DNA of 64,000 nucleotides from Deltaproteobacteria bacterium HGW-Deltaproteobacteria-13 (lineage in GTDB: Bacteria; Desulfobacterota; Syntrophia; Syntrophales; Smithellaceae). Shown here in pieces: positions 42,937 to 51,843 of this stretch. Position 1 is the first letter of the stretch; each line of letters begins with the position of its first letter. Under the pieces are notes generated by a model. That model worked only from the letters and a program-made list of their open reading frames with translations, did no database searches and was not told where the DNA came from. The DNA lies in assembly GCA_002840555.1 (NCBI GenBank), contig PHBJ01000001.1, forward strand, positions 1 through 64,000, given 5' to 3'. The translations under genes and the position numbers were made by a program.

Positions 42937-43123
42937 TAAAATACTGACTGTGTCCAGCCAAAATAGAAATGTTCTATTAAAACAAAAAATGCAGTTATTA
43001 ATATCGTTCTCATAAAACAGTTGGAAACGCTGTCGGCTACCGAAGGCGGATCAACCGGAACCGGCTGGAAACGTCTTTCCGGGAAGGCATAGGCTTGTTC
43101 GGCATGAAGCCCATGGTAAACAT

Positions 43124-43387
43124 CTATAAAACTATTTTTATTGCTTTGTGGGCTTTCAGGGCTTCATAAATAATCTTCCGGTGGGATTCACTTTCGACTG
43201 TTGTCTCCACATTGAGACAGTGGTATTTAGCGCTCTCGCTGCTGCGGGAAAGGGTTATTGAACAGGCGCGATCCTGAATAATATCTGCAACGGCGCATTT
43301 CATATCGTTTTCATCAGCGCCGATAATTTTATAAACCCACGCGCAGGGATATTTTAACTGAAGTTTTTTTTCTTTATCTTCTGTCAT
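43124..43387 (-). CDS. DUF493 family protein (YbeD-like)
   Basis: An 87-residue protein with the DUF493 pattern: KLQLKYPCAWVYKIIGADENDMKCAVADII, then a strand SITLSRSSESAKYHCLNVETTVESESHRKIIYEALKAHKAIKIVL ending in the family's terminal VL. Structural homologues have an ACT-like fold of unknown regulatory role. A single gene, divergent from the HhH gene at 43613. Confidence 0.78.
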   Translation of the reverse strand: MTEDKEKKLQLKYPCAWVYKIIGADENDMKCAVADIIQDRACSITLSRSSESAKYHCLNVETTVESESHRKIIYEALKAHKAIKIVL

Positions 43388-43612
43388 CCCGGTCCACTTC
43401 CAGGCTGTTTTAAGGTTAAATTATCCCGAAAGTTAAATAGAGTCAAGCAGTTTCGATTTATGACCGTTTAACCATTTATCTTGTATATGATCTTACGGGT
43501 CATCCGCAAGATGGCGAAAAGTCTACAAATAACTTTGACAAGAGCGGGCGACTTTGGTAAAAATCTAATCATCAATTTTAACAGGTCATGAAGTTTAAAT
43601 GAAGGAGGTACT

Positions 43613-44278
43613 ATGTTGAAAAAATCAGGTTTCATGTCGTTAAGGAATTTTTGCTTGATGTCTTTTGCTCTGTTGATCAGCGCTGCTTTTATTATGAGTA
43701 CGGGGGCAACCGCGGCGCAGGCTGCCAAAAAGGCGGCTGATACTCAGAGCAGTGTTGCCGCTTTAGTGGATATCAATAGCGCAACCCAAAAAGATCTGGA
43801 AGGCATTAAAGGTGTCGGTCCGGCAAAAGCGAAAAAAATAATTGCGGGACGTCCTTACAAATCAGTGGATGAACTTTCCAAGGCCGGATTAAGCGCAAAA
43901 GATGTTGAAAAGATCAAACCCTTTGTCACGGTTGGAAAAGCTCCGGCTGCTCCGGTTACGGCAGCAGTAACCAAGGCAACCGCGCCGGTGTCGGCGGCTG
44001 CCGCAAAAGCTACAACCGATGTGACGAAAGCAACAAAAGATGTAAAGGAAAAGGCTAAATCTACAAAAACCGCCGCCGCGAAACTTGCTCCGGGCACAAA
44101 AATAAATATTAATACGGCGGATCAGGCGACAATCGAGAAACTTCCTGAAATCGGTCCCGTTAAGGCAAAAGCCATCATTGCCGGCAGGCCTTACAAATCC
44201 ATCGAAGATGTTATGAAGGTCAAAGGCATTAAGGGAAAGACTTTTGATGCCATTAAAGATTTTATCGTTGTCAATTAA
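43613..44278 (+). CDS. Exported double helix-hairpin-helix protein (ComEA-like)
   Basis: A 221-residue exported protein. The signal peptide ends near residue 40. Two HhH domains follow: VDINSATQKDLEGIKGVGPAKAKKIIAGRPYKSVDELSKA (about 50-100) and ININTADQATIEKLPEIGPVKAKAIIAGRPYKSIEDVMKVKGIKG (about 165-215). Between them is a Ala/Lys/Thr-rich segment of about 60 residues resembling histone H1 tails. Single-HhH ComEA proteins bind DNA in the periplasm during uptake. The double domain with a basic linker suggests DNA or nucleoid-like binding outside the cytoplasm. GGAGG precedes the ATG. Confidence 0.82.
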   Translation: MLKKSGFMSLRNFCLMSFALLISAAFIMSTGATAAQAAKKAADTQSSVAALVDINSATQKDLEGIKGVGPAKAKKIIAGRPYKSVDELSKAGLSAKDVEKIKPFVTVGKAPAAPVTAAVTKATAPVSAAAAKATTDVTKATKDVKEKAKSTKTAAAKLAPGTKININTADQATIEKLPEIGPVKAKAIIAGRPYKSIEDVMKVKGIKGKTFDAIKDFIVVN

Positions 44279-44316
44279 ATGTTGTTTAATTTAAAATTTA
44301 AGGGAGGGTATTATTT

Positions 44317-44613
44317 ATGAAAAAAGTTTTAATTTTTGTATGCGCGTTCATGTTTGTTGCTTCAGTAACCTTTGCCGCGGGACTCAAAACTTATCAGGTA
44401 ACCGGTCCGGTGCTGGAAGTTAAAGCGGATACCATCGTTGTACAAAAGGGCAAAGACAAATGGGAAATTGGCCGTGACGCCGCTACGAAAGTCACCGGTG
44501 ATTTAAAAGTCGGTTCCAAAGTGACTATCGAATATACCATGAAAGCGGCAACCGTCGAAGTTAAAGATGCCAAAAAAGCGGACGCTAAGAAAGCCGAACC
44601 CAAGAAGAAATAG
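44317..44613 (+). CDS. Small exported protein with Lys-rich tail
   Basis: A 98-residue protein: signal peptide of about 20 residues (MKKVLIFVCAFMFVASVTFAA), then a compact beta domain (YQVTGPVLEVKADTIVVQKGKDKWEIGRDAATKVTGDLKVGSKVTIEYTM) and a basic tail of Lys/Ala. The domain has the feel of an OB-like or DUF5666-type fold. It lies 38 nt after the HhH gene and may be co-expressed with it. Function unknown; DNA contact by the tail is speculative. Confidence 0.65.
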   Translation: MKKVLIFVCAFMFVASVTFAAGLKTYQVTGPVLEVKADTIVVQKGKDKWEIGRDAATKVTGDLKVGSKVTIEYTMKAATVEVKDAKKADAKKAEPKKK

Positions 44614-44640
44614 CACAGACAGCGGATCATTTTAATAAGG

Positions 44641-44668
44641 TTGCTCCCGTCCATGATGACGGGAGCAA
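44641..44668 (+). terminator. Rho-independent terminator
   Basis: An 11-bp perfect stem TTGCTCCCGTC/GACGGGAGCAA (44641-44651 with 44658-44668, 6-nt loop) followed by TCGATTATTTT. Confidence 0.8.
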
Positions 44669-44715
44669 TCGATTATTTTAAACGGTCATGTCACGCTAAA
44701 ATCAGGGAGGTAATT

Positions 44716-45129
44716 ATGGGTTTCTTTGATAAAGTAGTGTCGATGTTGGGCGACAAAGTTTCCGGCGAGACAGCTCAGGGAGGCCTTTTTGAACAGGTCG
44801 TCGGCTTGATTAACAATCCGGAGACCGGCGGACTTTCCGGTCTGATCAGCAAATTTGAAAACGGAGGATTGGGTGATGTTGTCTCTTCCTGGGTGGGCAC
44901 AGGGACGAACGCCCCCGTTTCGGACGATCAAATCACAAACACTTTAGGTCCCGAAAAAATTCAGGAGATTGCCGCTAAACTGGGCATTTCCAATAGTCAG
45001 GTTTCCGGCGCGCTGGCAACTCTTCTTCCCCAGATTATTGATAAACTTACACCGGACGGAAAGGTACCCGAAAGCAATACTCTGGCGCAGAGTTTGGGCT
45101 CCCTGCTTCAGACCTTCACAAAGGGTTGA
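44716..45129 (+). CDS. YidB-like (DUF937) protein
   Basis: A 137-residue glycine/serine-rich soluble protein. The pattern GLFEQVVGLINNPETGGLSGLISKFENGGLGDVVSSWVGTGTNAPVSDDQITNTLG and the LGISNSQVSGALATLLPQIIDKLTPDGKVP end match the DUF937/YidB family. GGGAGG before the ATG at 44716 selects the start. The function of this family is not known. It has its own terminator downstream and the preceding one upstream, so it is probably monocistronic. Confidence 0.8.
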   Translation: MGFFDKVVSMLGDKVSGETAQGGLFEQVVGLINNPETGGLSGLISKFENGGLGDVVSSWVGTGTNAPVSDDQITNTLGPEKIQEIAAKLGISNSQVSGALATLLPQIIDKLTPDGKVPESNTLAQSLGSLLQTFTKG

Positions 45130-45215
45130 AGCGTTCAATCGTCGGACAAAATCTTTTCATGCTCTTATAAAAAATATCCGGGCAATGTTGTGCCGAATGT
45201 TTTTTTAGTCCATAA

Positions 45216-45258
45216 GGATGTCCGCCATAATGAAGACGGACATCCGCGTCTGTATATT
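45216..45258. terminator. Terminator between convergent genes
   Basis: A 9-bp perfect stem GGATGTCCG/CGGACATCC (45216-45224 with 45237-45245) with a T-rich stretch after it (45254-45263). It can serve the yidB-like gene, and the reverse for the DUF616 gene. Confidence 0.7.
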
Positions 45259-45261
45259 TTT

Positions 45262-46026
45262 TTAAAAGGAATTATTTTTCTTAATTTTCTTAAATAATTC
45301 AGAAAAGATTTTTTTACGCCTGATTAATTCTTCTTTGGTGGCATGCTTGCTGCCGGTCCACAAAGATATTTTTTTACTTCTTCTGTACGGTATGTCACTC
45401 AATGGCAAAATCCTGAAGTTGTTTTTCCATAAAACATACGTGAAGCTTAATTGATCTCTTCTGGAATAATTTTCGATCCACCACCACCAGTCCCGCATGA
45501 TTTTGATTACATCCTGATCATGATGTTCTCTGTATATAATATTGCCCTCAAAAAGGCCGTAGTTTTCAGGAAATCCATCTTTTTTGATTAAATCAATCTG
45601 TTCTTTCATGACATCAGGATCATCCTTCTCGAACTTCAAGCAGGCATCCAATTCATCATAGATACACTTTCTGCTGAAATGCGGCGCTAAAGAAATTTTT
45701 CTGGATTCCCTGACCGCAGCATCAATATCAGCAAATAATCCATCGCTGATGAAATTTATGTTGGCATCAACATAAATACTTCGTTCGTATTCCGGAAATA
45801 ATATATGCGGGTGAAGTTTATGCCATCGGTTATTACGAACATTATCCATATTATTGAAAGCAAGAGGTCTGATTTCCCAAGATGAATTATTACTATTTTT
45901 TGCAGATAGATCGTCGGTAAAACAAACGTAATCCCAATGAGGGTGAATATATGAGTGGTTGTTCAACTGGTCATAGTTTCCTGTTATGCAGGTATATATG
46001 ACCTTTTTATTTTTATTAGAATACAT
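45262..46026 (-). CDS. DUF616 glycosyltransferase-like protein
   Basis: A 254-residue protein of the DUF616 (TOD1/MUCI70-like) family. It opens VIYTCITGNYDQLNNHSYIHPHWDYVCFTDD, and carries NVRNNRWHKLHPHILFPEYERSIYVDANINF with a DxD-like YVDAN. Such proteins are predicted glycosyltransferases of nucleotide-sugar-binding type; their acceptors are mostly unknown. It is divergent from the PqqD-like gene at 46096 and probably belongs with the glycan cluster that follows. Confidence 0.72.
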   Translation of the reverse strand: MYSNKNKKVIYTCITGNYDQLNNHSYIHPHWDYVCFTDDLSAKNSNNSSWEIRPLAFNNMDNVRNNRWHKLHPHILFPEYERSIYVDANINFISDGLFADIDAAVRESRKISLAPHFSRKCIYDELDACLKFEKDDPDVMKEQIDLIKKDGFPENYGLFEGNIIYREHHDQDVIKIMRDWWWWIENYSRRDQLSFTYVLWKNNFRILPLSDIPYRRSKKISLWTGSKHATKEELIRRKKIFSELFKKIKKNNSF

Positions 46027-46095
46027 AATTTATATGCCTGGGCATCATTTCATAATCAAGTTTATTTTATTACAATACTATGATATTAACGCGCC

Positions 46096-46527
46096 ATGTT
46101 AAACAAGGTATATAAAATAAATGAATCGAAAGCAATAAGCGAAACCATTGATGGAGAAACCATCATCATCAATTTAGAGACCGGCTATTATTATAGTGTC
46201 AATCAAACCGCGACAATTATCTGGAATGAAATTCAGAAAAATAGTTCCGTCAAAAATATTTCACAGCATTTTTCAAATCACTACGAAGTGGATTCCGAAA
46301 CGGCCATAAAATGCATTACGGAAACAATCGGTGTGTTTTTAAAAGACAATCTTATTTTAGAATTGGATTTAAATGTTTCTCCCGATTTTAAAGAGCAAAG
46401 ATCCAGTATCAGTAAGAAAAAATTTATAATACCACGGGTTGAAAGGTATGATGATATGGCTGGTGCTTTAATGTCAGATCCGGTTCATGATGTAAACGAA
46501 GACGGTTGGCCGAATTTAAAACAATAA
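46096..46527 (+). CDS. PqqD-like (RRE) protein with a peptide-like tail
   Basis: A 143-residue protein. Residues 8-95 match the PqqD/RiPP recognition element fold (DGETIIINLETGYYYSVNQTATIIWNEIQ...FLKDNLILEL). The last ~37 residues (FIIPRVERYDDMAGALMSDPVHDVNEDGWPNLKQ) are distinct from the PqqD fold and have a defined, acidic, Trp/Pro-containing composition that looks like a separate small peptide. HprK-like kinase next: the PqqD-plus-HprK-related kinase pairing is known from the so-called HPr-rel-A systems and some lasso-peptide loci. Function unproven. Confidence 0.72.
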   Translation: MLNKVYKINESKAISETIDGETIIINLETGYYYSVNQTATIIWNEIQKNSSVKNISQHFSNHYEVDSETAIKCITETIGVFLKDNLILELDLNVSPDFKEQRSSISKKKFIIPRVERYDDMAGALMSDPVHDVNEDGWPNLKQ

Positions 46528-46590
46528 GAATCATTTAATACGCTTATTTGCCGCAATAATAAAGATAATCCCGTCGGATAACTTAATTAT

Positions 46591-47685
46591 ATGAATAGTC
46601 TGCCCTCTCATATTGTTACGAATAAGCACCTACGGATTACAAAAAAATACTTTCAGCAAGAAGTTTCGCCTGTCTTTAATGAGATCATCAGCTCAATTTC
46701 GCCGGTTAAAAGAACATATGACATCGCCGGAAAAACGATTTGTATGAATTTCTACAGCGAAAAGCTTCTGGGAAGAATGTCCAGAGCCTTTGCCCATATT
46801 GAGAAGGATTTGCCCGGATCCCCTGATTTGACCATCTGCCTTTGGGATTCCGTATCCACAAAAACGCATCTTGCTTCACCCTGGGTGAACGACGCGGAAT
46901 ATACATATCCGCGGGAAGTTAACGCGAGAATGATAAATCATGATTCTTTCCTGGGAATATATCTGCACGGCGAGGAAACATTAAATTTATATGATGAAAA
47001 AAATAATACCGCTTACTTCTGGATATACGATGGGGATAGTCTGCCTTACCGGCTGAGTGCTTCACCACTGAGGTCTATATTGAACTGGTTTCTCTCCAAA
47101 GAAGGAGTGCATTTGATGCATGGAGCGGCGGTTAGTTTAAATGGGAAATCAGTCTTGCTTACGGCAAAGGGCGGTTCGGGAAAATCAACAACGGCTTTAT
47201 CCTGTTTTTTCTCGGGGATGTCGTATCTGGGCGATGATTATGTAACGGTAAAGTCCGGCGATGTCATAACCACTCACAGCATTTTCAGTTCCACGAAACT
47301 TTTCCCGCAGTCTTTTCATGATACGTTTCCAGCGTTGAAAGATAAAATATGGAATGAAAACGGCACCGATAAAGAAAATGAAAAAGTTACAGTTTTTTTG
47401 TCGGAATTATACCCGCAGCAGGTTGTCAGGGAAGCGCCTTTACACGCTATTATGATTCCTGTAATTAAAAATGTCGAAGAAACAAAAATTGTTCCGGCCA
47501 GCAAAGTGCAAACGATGGTTTCCCTGCTGCCGGCCACACTTTTCCAGCTTTCCTTGACAAAGTCAGATAAGATGGCCGAATTGCGATCAATTGTGGAGAA
47601 AACTCCCTGCTACTTTTTAGAGCTCGGCTATGACCTCAACCGCGTCGCCGATACAATTAAATCTTTTTTAACAAATGAACAGTAA
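46591..47685 (+). CDS. HprK-like kinase
   Basis: A 364-residue protein. The P-loop LLTAKGGSGKSTTALSCFFSGMSYLGDDYVTV (near residue 195) with the following DD is like HPr kinase/PEP carboxykinase. The N-terminal 180 residues are a beta-rich domain of the kinase-related A family. Preceded by a PqqD-like gene and followed, with 11-nt overlap, by a glycosyltransferase. These kinases occur next to PqqD-like genes and nucleotidyltransferases. The phosphorylated target is unknown; a peptide is one possibility. Confidence 0.75.
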   Translation: MNSLPSHIVTNKHLRITKKYFQQEVSPVFNEIISSISPVKRTYDIAGKTICMNFYSEKLLGRMSRAFAHIEKDLPGSPDLTICLWDSVSTKTHLASPWVNDAEYTYPREVNARMINHDSFLGIYLHGEETLNLYDEKNNTAYFWIYDGDSLPYRLSASPLRSILNWFLSKEGVHLMHGAAVSLNGKSVLLTAKGGSGKSTTALSCFFSGMSYLGDDYVTVKSGDVITTHSIFSSTKLFPQSFHDTFPALKDKIWNENGTDKENEKVTVFLSELYPQQVVREAPLHAIMIPVIKNVEETKIVPASKVQTMVSLLPATLFQLSLTKSDKMAELRSIVEKTPCYFLELGYDLNRVADTIKSFLTNEQ

Positions 47686-48376
47686 TCTTGTAAGCGTCAT
47701 CATCCCGGTATTTAATGCTGAAAAATATGTCGCAGAGGCCATCGGCAGTGTTTTGTCTCAGACCTATAAGAACATGGAACTGATTTGTATTAATGATAAA
47801 TCAACGGACCATTCTTTTTCCATACTTGAATCATTCGAAAATAAAATCATTCTGATCAACAATGAGAATAATTGCGGAACCGCGGAGTCAAGAAATAAAG
47901 GCATTCGCATAGCCCGGGGAGAATTCCTGGCGTTCATTGATAATGACGACATCTGGGAAAGCCATAAATTGGAGGTCCAGATGAATGAATTCAGGATTCA
48001 TCCCGCGTTGGATGTTTCTTTTTCTTATATGCAGAGTTTTATAAGCCCGGAACTAAGCGAGAAGGCCCCCAATCTTCGTTATTGTCCGTCCGAACCCATA
48101 CCCGGTTATATTCCTTCAACAATTGTAGTAAAAAGAACTTCGCTGGCGAAGGCCGGTTATTTTGATTCCAGATGGAAAAATGGCGAATCTGTTGATTGGA
48201 TGTTCAAGGCAAAAGAAGCTGGTTTGAATTTCGGAGTGGTTGATCAGGTTCTTGTTAAAAGAAGAATTCACGAAACCAACAAAGGTGTTTTAGATTCAGC
48301 AACAAGTAAAAATGAATATTTGAAAATAATCAGAGAGTCAGTGAACCGAAGAAGAAAAAACAAGCCGGCCGTTTAA
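47675..48376 (+). CDS. Family 2 glycosyltransferase
   Basis: A 233-residue GT-A fold enzyme. SVIIPVFNAEKYVAEAIGSVLSQTYKNMELICINDKSTD is the nucleotide-sugar-binding start, and GEFLAFIDNDDIWESHKLE has the metal-binding DND. Cytoplasmic or peripheral; no membrane segment. It overlaps the kinase by 11 nt, so they are coupled. Donor and acceptor sugars cannot be told. Confidence 0.88.
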   Translation: MNSNLVSVIIPVFNAEKYVAEAIGSVLSQTYKNMELICINDKSTDHSFSILESFENKIILINNENNCGTAESRNKGIRIARGEFLAFIDNDDIWESHKLEVQMNEFRIHPALDVSFSYMQSFISPELSEKAPNLRYCPSEPIPGYIPSTIVVKRTSLAKAGYFDSRWKNGESVDWMFKAKEAGLNFGVVDQVLVKRRIHETNKGVLDSATSKNEYLKIIRESVNRRRKNKPAV

Positions 48377-48392
48377 ATGTTTTTTAAAGATT

Positions 48393-49556
48393 ATGAAAAA
48401 TTTTAAATTTCCAAAAAGTTTTCCCAATAAGAAGGAAGAATTCTTTCTTCAACTGCTGCTTGCGAGCAAAGATGATTTCCCTAAATTATGGCAGCAGTGG
48501 AAAGAACGGATTGTTTTTGATCACCTTGATAATGCCACATCAAAATTAATTCCTTTTTTGTATCTGCGATTAAAAGAATCAGGCATTACGGATGATATGA
48601 TCGGGAGAATACAGGGAGCATATAAGTTCACATGGTATAAGAATCTATTACTCATGGATTCGCTGAGAAATGTTATTGCCTTATTAAACAAAGAAAACAT
48701 TCCTGTAATTTTACTCAAGGGCATACCTTTATTAACGAATGTTTATAAAAACACGGGAGCGCGCGCACTTGGCGACGCGGATATGCTTGTTGATTCAAAA
48801 CATATGAAAAAAGTTGTCGATATAATGTTCGCCAATGATTGGAAATATTCTTACAATTCTCCTTTTTCCATCACTCATTACGCACAAACTCTCACCCATG
48901 ACGTTATCAGGGAAATCACCTTTATTAATAATCAAAATGTGCAAATAGATATGCACTGGAGTTTGTTCTTATCCAAAGATAAGAACAAGCATCCGATGTC
49001 ATATGATGAATTATCCCAATATTCCATTGATGTTGACCTGAAAGAAATCAAATGTAAAATGCCTTGCTACGAAGATATGATTATTCATATTGTTGTTCAC
49101 GGGGCGGAGCAAATCAGACAAAGGACATTCAGATGGGTTCTTGATGCGATAAGCATTATCAGGACTGGACCAATTGACTGGAAATTTTTAATTGAACGCA
49201 TAAAGAAATTCGATGTTGCCGTGGAGATGAATGTTGCTTTTTCCTATTTATTAAAAAATTACTCCCTTCCCGTACCGGAATCTTTTATCCGGGAGCTTTC
49301 CGGATTACCGATGGGAAGGTATATGATTAAACAATATTATAAGACGGCCAACCGTGATGAAATTTCATTCTCCGGGAAATTATTATTTTTATGGAAGGGT
49401 TATTGGCGCTATGAACGAAAGGGCAATTTCTTCACGAGTTGGTTTTATTTTATAGACTTTATCTGCAACAATCGGGGGATTACCCGGAAAAGACAGCTTC
49501 CGGCTTTTATTATCGGATATATAAAAAGAAATTATCGTAATAAGTATGAAGATTAA
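48393..49556 (+). CDS. Nucleotidyltransferase-family protein (NTP_transf_5-like)
   Basis: A 387-residue protein. IPVILLKGIPLLTNVYKNTGARALGDADMLVDSKHMKKVVDIM is the hallmark of the NTP_transf_5 group (GxxL..Y...GxR..gDxDilV), with an acidic pair for metal binding. The rest is a helical domain with an FRWVLDAISIIR segment. These enzymes occur beside HprK-like kinases and PqqD proteins and in lasso-peptide loci. The transferred nucleotide and acceptor are unknown. Overlaps the next gene by 11 nt. Confidence 0.75.
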   Translation: MKNFKFPKSFPNKKEEFFLQLLLASKDDFPKLWQQWKERIVFDHLDNATSKLIPFLYLRLKESGITDDMIGRIQGAYKFTWYKNLLLMDSLRNVIALLNKENIPVILLKGIPLLTNVYKNTGARALGDADMLVDSKHMKKVVDIMFANDWKYSYNSPFSITHYAQTLTHDVIREITFINNQNVQIDMHWSLFLSKDKNKHPMSYDELSQYSIDVDLKEIKCKMPCYEDMIIHIVVHGAEQIRQRTFRWVLDAISIIRTGPIDWKFLIERIKKFDVAVEMNVAFSYLLKNYSLPVPESFIRELSGLPMGRYMIKQYYKTANRDEISFSGKLLFLWKGYWRYERKGNFFTSWFYFIDFICNNRGITRKRQLPAFIIGYIKRNYRNKYED

Positions 49557-50379
49557 TATAATCTCAACAGATAATCAATACCTTGCCTCGGATTATACAA
49601 TTACCAATTTAGTTGATGGTAATGACATCTTTTTAAACACCGCGCAGGATGTAAATATAATAAACAAGAGCAAGGCATGGGACTATGTAGGATATAAAAA
49701 GAAAGATAGCCGCATACATGGTTTAAGACTTGTTGATGATGTGGTTTACTGGTTCAATCGCTTTTATGCAAACGAATCGATTTCATTCTTTATCGTTTCT
49801 TCCTATGAAGCTTATCTCCTATTAACAAACGAACTCCAATGCAAAAAACCGGTATTATATTTGGAAGATGTGACCATGACGCCGTCAATACCAGACGATA
49901 TTAATAAAAGCAACAGAGTGTATACCTTTTCCAATCCGATTAATCTGGACAACAGATTATTGGATATGGGAAACATGGATATTTATACGGCGGATTCTTA
50001 TTTTATGCATGATGAAATGGTTAACTGCAATTTCCGCGGTAGAGCCAAAGGCAAATTTATCGAGTGGACTCCCGATAGTGTTACTGATTATGCAAAATAC
50101 AATACGGCTTATATTTATTACAACAAAAAGCATCCTGAAAATATCAATAAATTAAAATCGATAAACCGAATGTCTCAATGTTTTTACTTCAATCAAGAGG
50201 TCGTGACAAATTACCCGGGCAGATTTCACCCGGACATTGAAAAAGAGTTAACCCTGGAGCGAATTGATGGTGAATTCTATAGAATAGCCGGTAACACTAG
50301 AAAAATTTATGATATGTTTTTTTCATGTAATGTTATCAAAAATAATTTGATTAATTTTTGCAGTAAATTAAATTTATAA
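49546..50379 (+). CDS. Uncharacterised protein at the end of the glycan/peptide operon
   Basis: A 277-residue soluble protein with no family I recognise. It opens MKINIISTDNQYLASDYTITNLVDGNDIF and contains a Tyr/Asn-rich middle. Alternating strands and helices (FIVSSYEAYLLLTNELQCKKPVLYLEDV) suggest a Rossmann-type fold as in some glycosyltransferases. Its start overlaps the nucleotidyltransferase gene, so it is expressed with the system. AT-rich. Confidence 0.6.
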   Translation: MKINIISTDNQYLASDYTITNLVDGNDIFLNTAQDVNIINKSKAWDYVGYKKKDSRIHGLRLVDDVVYWFNRFYANESISFFIVSSYEAYLLLTNELQCKKPVLYLEDVTMTPSIPDDINKSNRVYTFSNPINLDNRLLDMGNMDIYTADSYFMHDEMVNCNFRGRAKGKFIEWTPDSVTDYAKYNTAYIYYNKKHPENINKLKSINRMSQCFYFNQEVVTNYPGRFHPDIEKELTLERIDGEFYRIAGNTRKIYDMFFSCNVIKNNLINFCSKLNL

Positions 50380-50386
50380 AAGATAT

Positions 50387-50415
50387 TCAATGGCAGATCG
50401 AAGATCTGCCATTGA
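50387..50415. terminator. Hairpin between convergent genes
   Basis: A 13-bp perfect stem (50387-50399 with 50403-50415) around GAA. It lies 8 nt after the stop of the preceding gene. No T run follows. Confidence 0.6.
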
Positions 50416-50470
50416 TAAGGCGTATTGAAATTGATCTTGCCGAGTGCAAGGTGAATCTGAGAGATCATGG

Positions 50471-51655
50471 TTAGATGAATATCTGTTCCTTCAGGATGTG
50501 ATCCCTCGAGAAACCGTATGGCGTGCGAATAAAGATTCTGGGATCGTGAAAGAGAGGGTCTGCAAGAGCTTCATTGAGTTCCCGGTATTGTTTATGTTCG
50601 GGGCGATGGACCGCCATTTTTCTGTATTCTTCATTTGTGAATATGCCCCAGTTGGACATAAAAGCGAAATACACATAGTCACAATTAAATTCAAAACCCA
50701 TATTTACAAATTGCTTCATCTCCGAGAAGTTAAGTGCGTTAACCACAAAGGAGATGATTAATTTATCTATGGCATTTTGAGCGCGCAGTTTACTCAAGAA
50801 ATTCAGATTTTCCATCAGTTTTTCAAAAACCGCGCCTATTCGAATCATTTCGTATGTTTTTTTAGTGGCCGCATCTATCGAAACCTGCACCGAAGAAATA
50901 GCCTGATGTGCCTTTTCCATTCTTTTCCAACACTCATGCGTGAGCAGTTGGCTGTTCGTAAGAATAAATAGCTTGAGGTTCGGGTACTCTGAGCTGTCAA
51001 AGTTATAAAGAAAATCTCGTATTACGGGACTTACAAAGGGTTCCCCTTTGCCGCTGGTGCCCAGGGTGGTGATATAAGCCAGGTCCCTTTTGACGGATTC
51101 CATGATCATTTGATTTTCCGTTCTTTCTTCTTTTGAAATCTGCGCGTGGGAATTTCTGCAGGAAACACACCGTATATTACACCTATGGTCGAAAGATAAC
51201 CATAGCTTCATCGTATCCATTTTTGTTCGTCTGTCACGGATAATCTCTTTATACTGGTCCCCGACAACATCTTTCTGCAAATGGAGCTTACCGGATGCAA
51301 AATAAGGACAATTTGTGAGGTCACAGTAGCGAAAAGTGCCGTCCAGGATGCTGCCGCGAATCTCCTGAGCGGCCGGAGAATTCCAGAGCCTCATCAGGCT
51401 TCCCTGATGGATGTTTCCCGGACTTTTCTTTAACCAACCGCATAAATTGGTCTTGCCTCCTCTTTTAATTTCCATTCTTGTAAAGGGTACGGGACAGAAA
51501 AGTTTACGATCCGGGAACTGTTCATAGGCTAATCGCAGCAATCCATATTTTACGGAATTCATGTAAGAGCCTTTGATTTGTCTAATGGCCGCTTTACTTA
51601 AGCCACTGATATCAAAAAGATTACTCGATGCTTTTCCGGCATGCTTCGTGATCAT
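50471..51655 (-). CDS. Radical SAM protein with N-terminal SPASM/twitch-like Cys region
   Basis: A roughly 394-residue radical SAM enzyme. The SAM/4Fe-4S motif is CNIRCVSC (CX3CX2C, about residue 165), followed by TSGKGEPFVSP as the SAM-contact block. Upstream is a Cys-rich segment (CPVPFTRMEI..TNLCGW...CDLTNCPYF), a pattern seen in twitch/SPASM auxiliary clusters, here placed N-terminally. The start is uncertain: ATG 51655 or a TTG at 51676; GGAGGA lies between them. Converges with the glycan/peptide operon. Could modify a peptide or sugar in that system; inference only. Confidence 0.75.
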   Translation of the reverse strand: MITKHAGKASSNLFDISGLSKAAIRQIKGSYMNSVKYGLLRLAYEQFPDRKLFCPVPFTRMEIKRGGKTNLCGWLKKSPGNIHQGSLMRLWNSPAAQEIRGSILDGTFRYCDLTNCPYFASGKLHLQKDVVGDQYKEIIRDRRTKMDTMKLWLSFDHRCNIRCVSCRNSHAQISKEERTENQMIMESVKRDLAYITTLGTSGKGEPFVSPVIRDFLYNFDSSEYPNLKLFILTNSQLLTHECWKRMEKAHQAISSVQVSIDAATKKTYEMIRIGAVFEKLMENLNFLSKLRAQNAIDKLIISFVVNALNFSEMKQFVNMGFEFNCDYVYFAFMSNWGIFTNEEYRKMAVHRPEHKQYRELNEALADPLFHDPRIFIRTPYGFSRDHILKEQIFI

Positions 51656-51843
51656 GTCTTCTGTGATTTCCTCCAAACATTTCTATTCTAGTTTCAGTTC
51701 TTTTTCTCAATAATTTCCCCGGCGCATCTTAGTTGAGCCGAATGCACCTGCCAGAAACGTTTGCTGCTGCCTAGATTTAGATCTCGATGAAAATTCCCCG
51801 GTCTATTGATGAAGGCATAACCTGGATTATTCAAATTTACACT

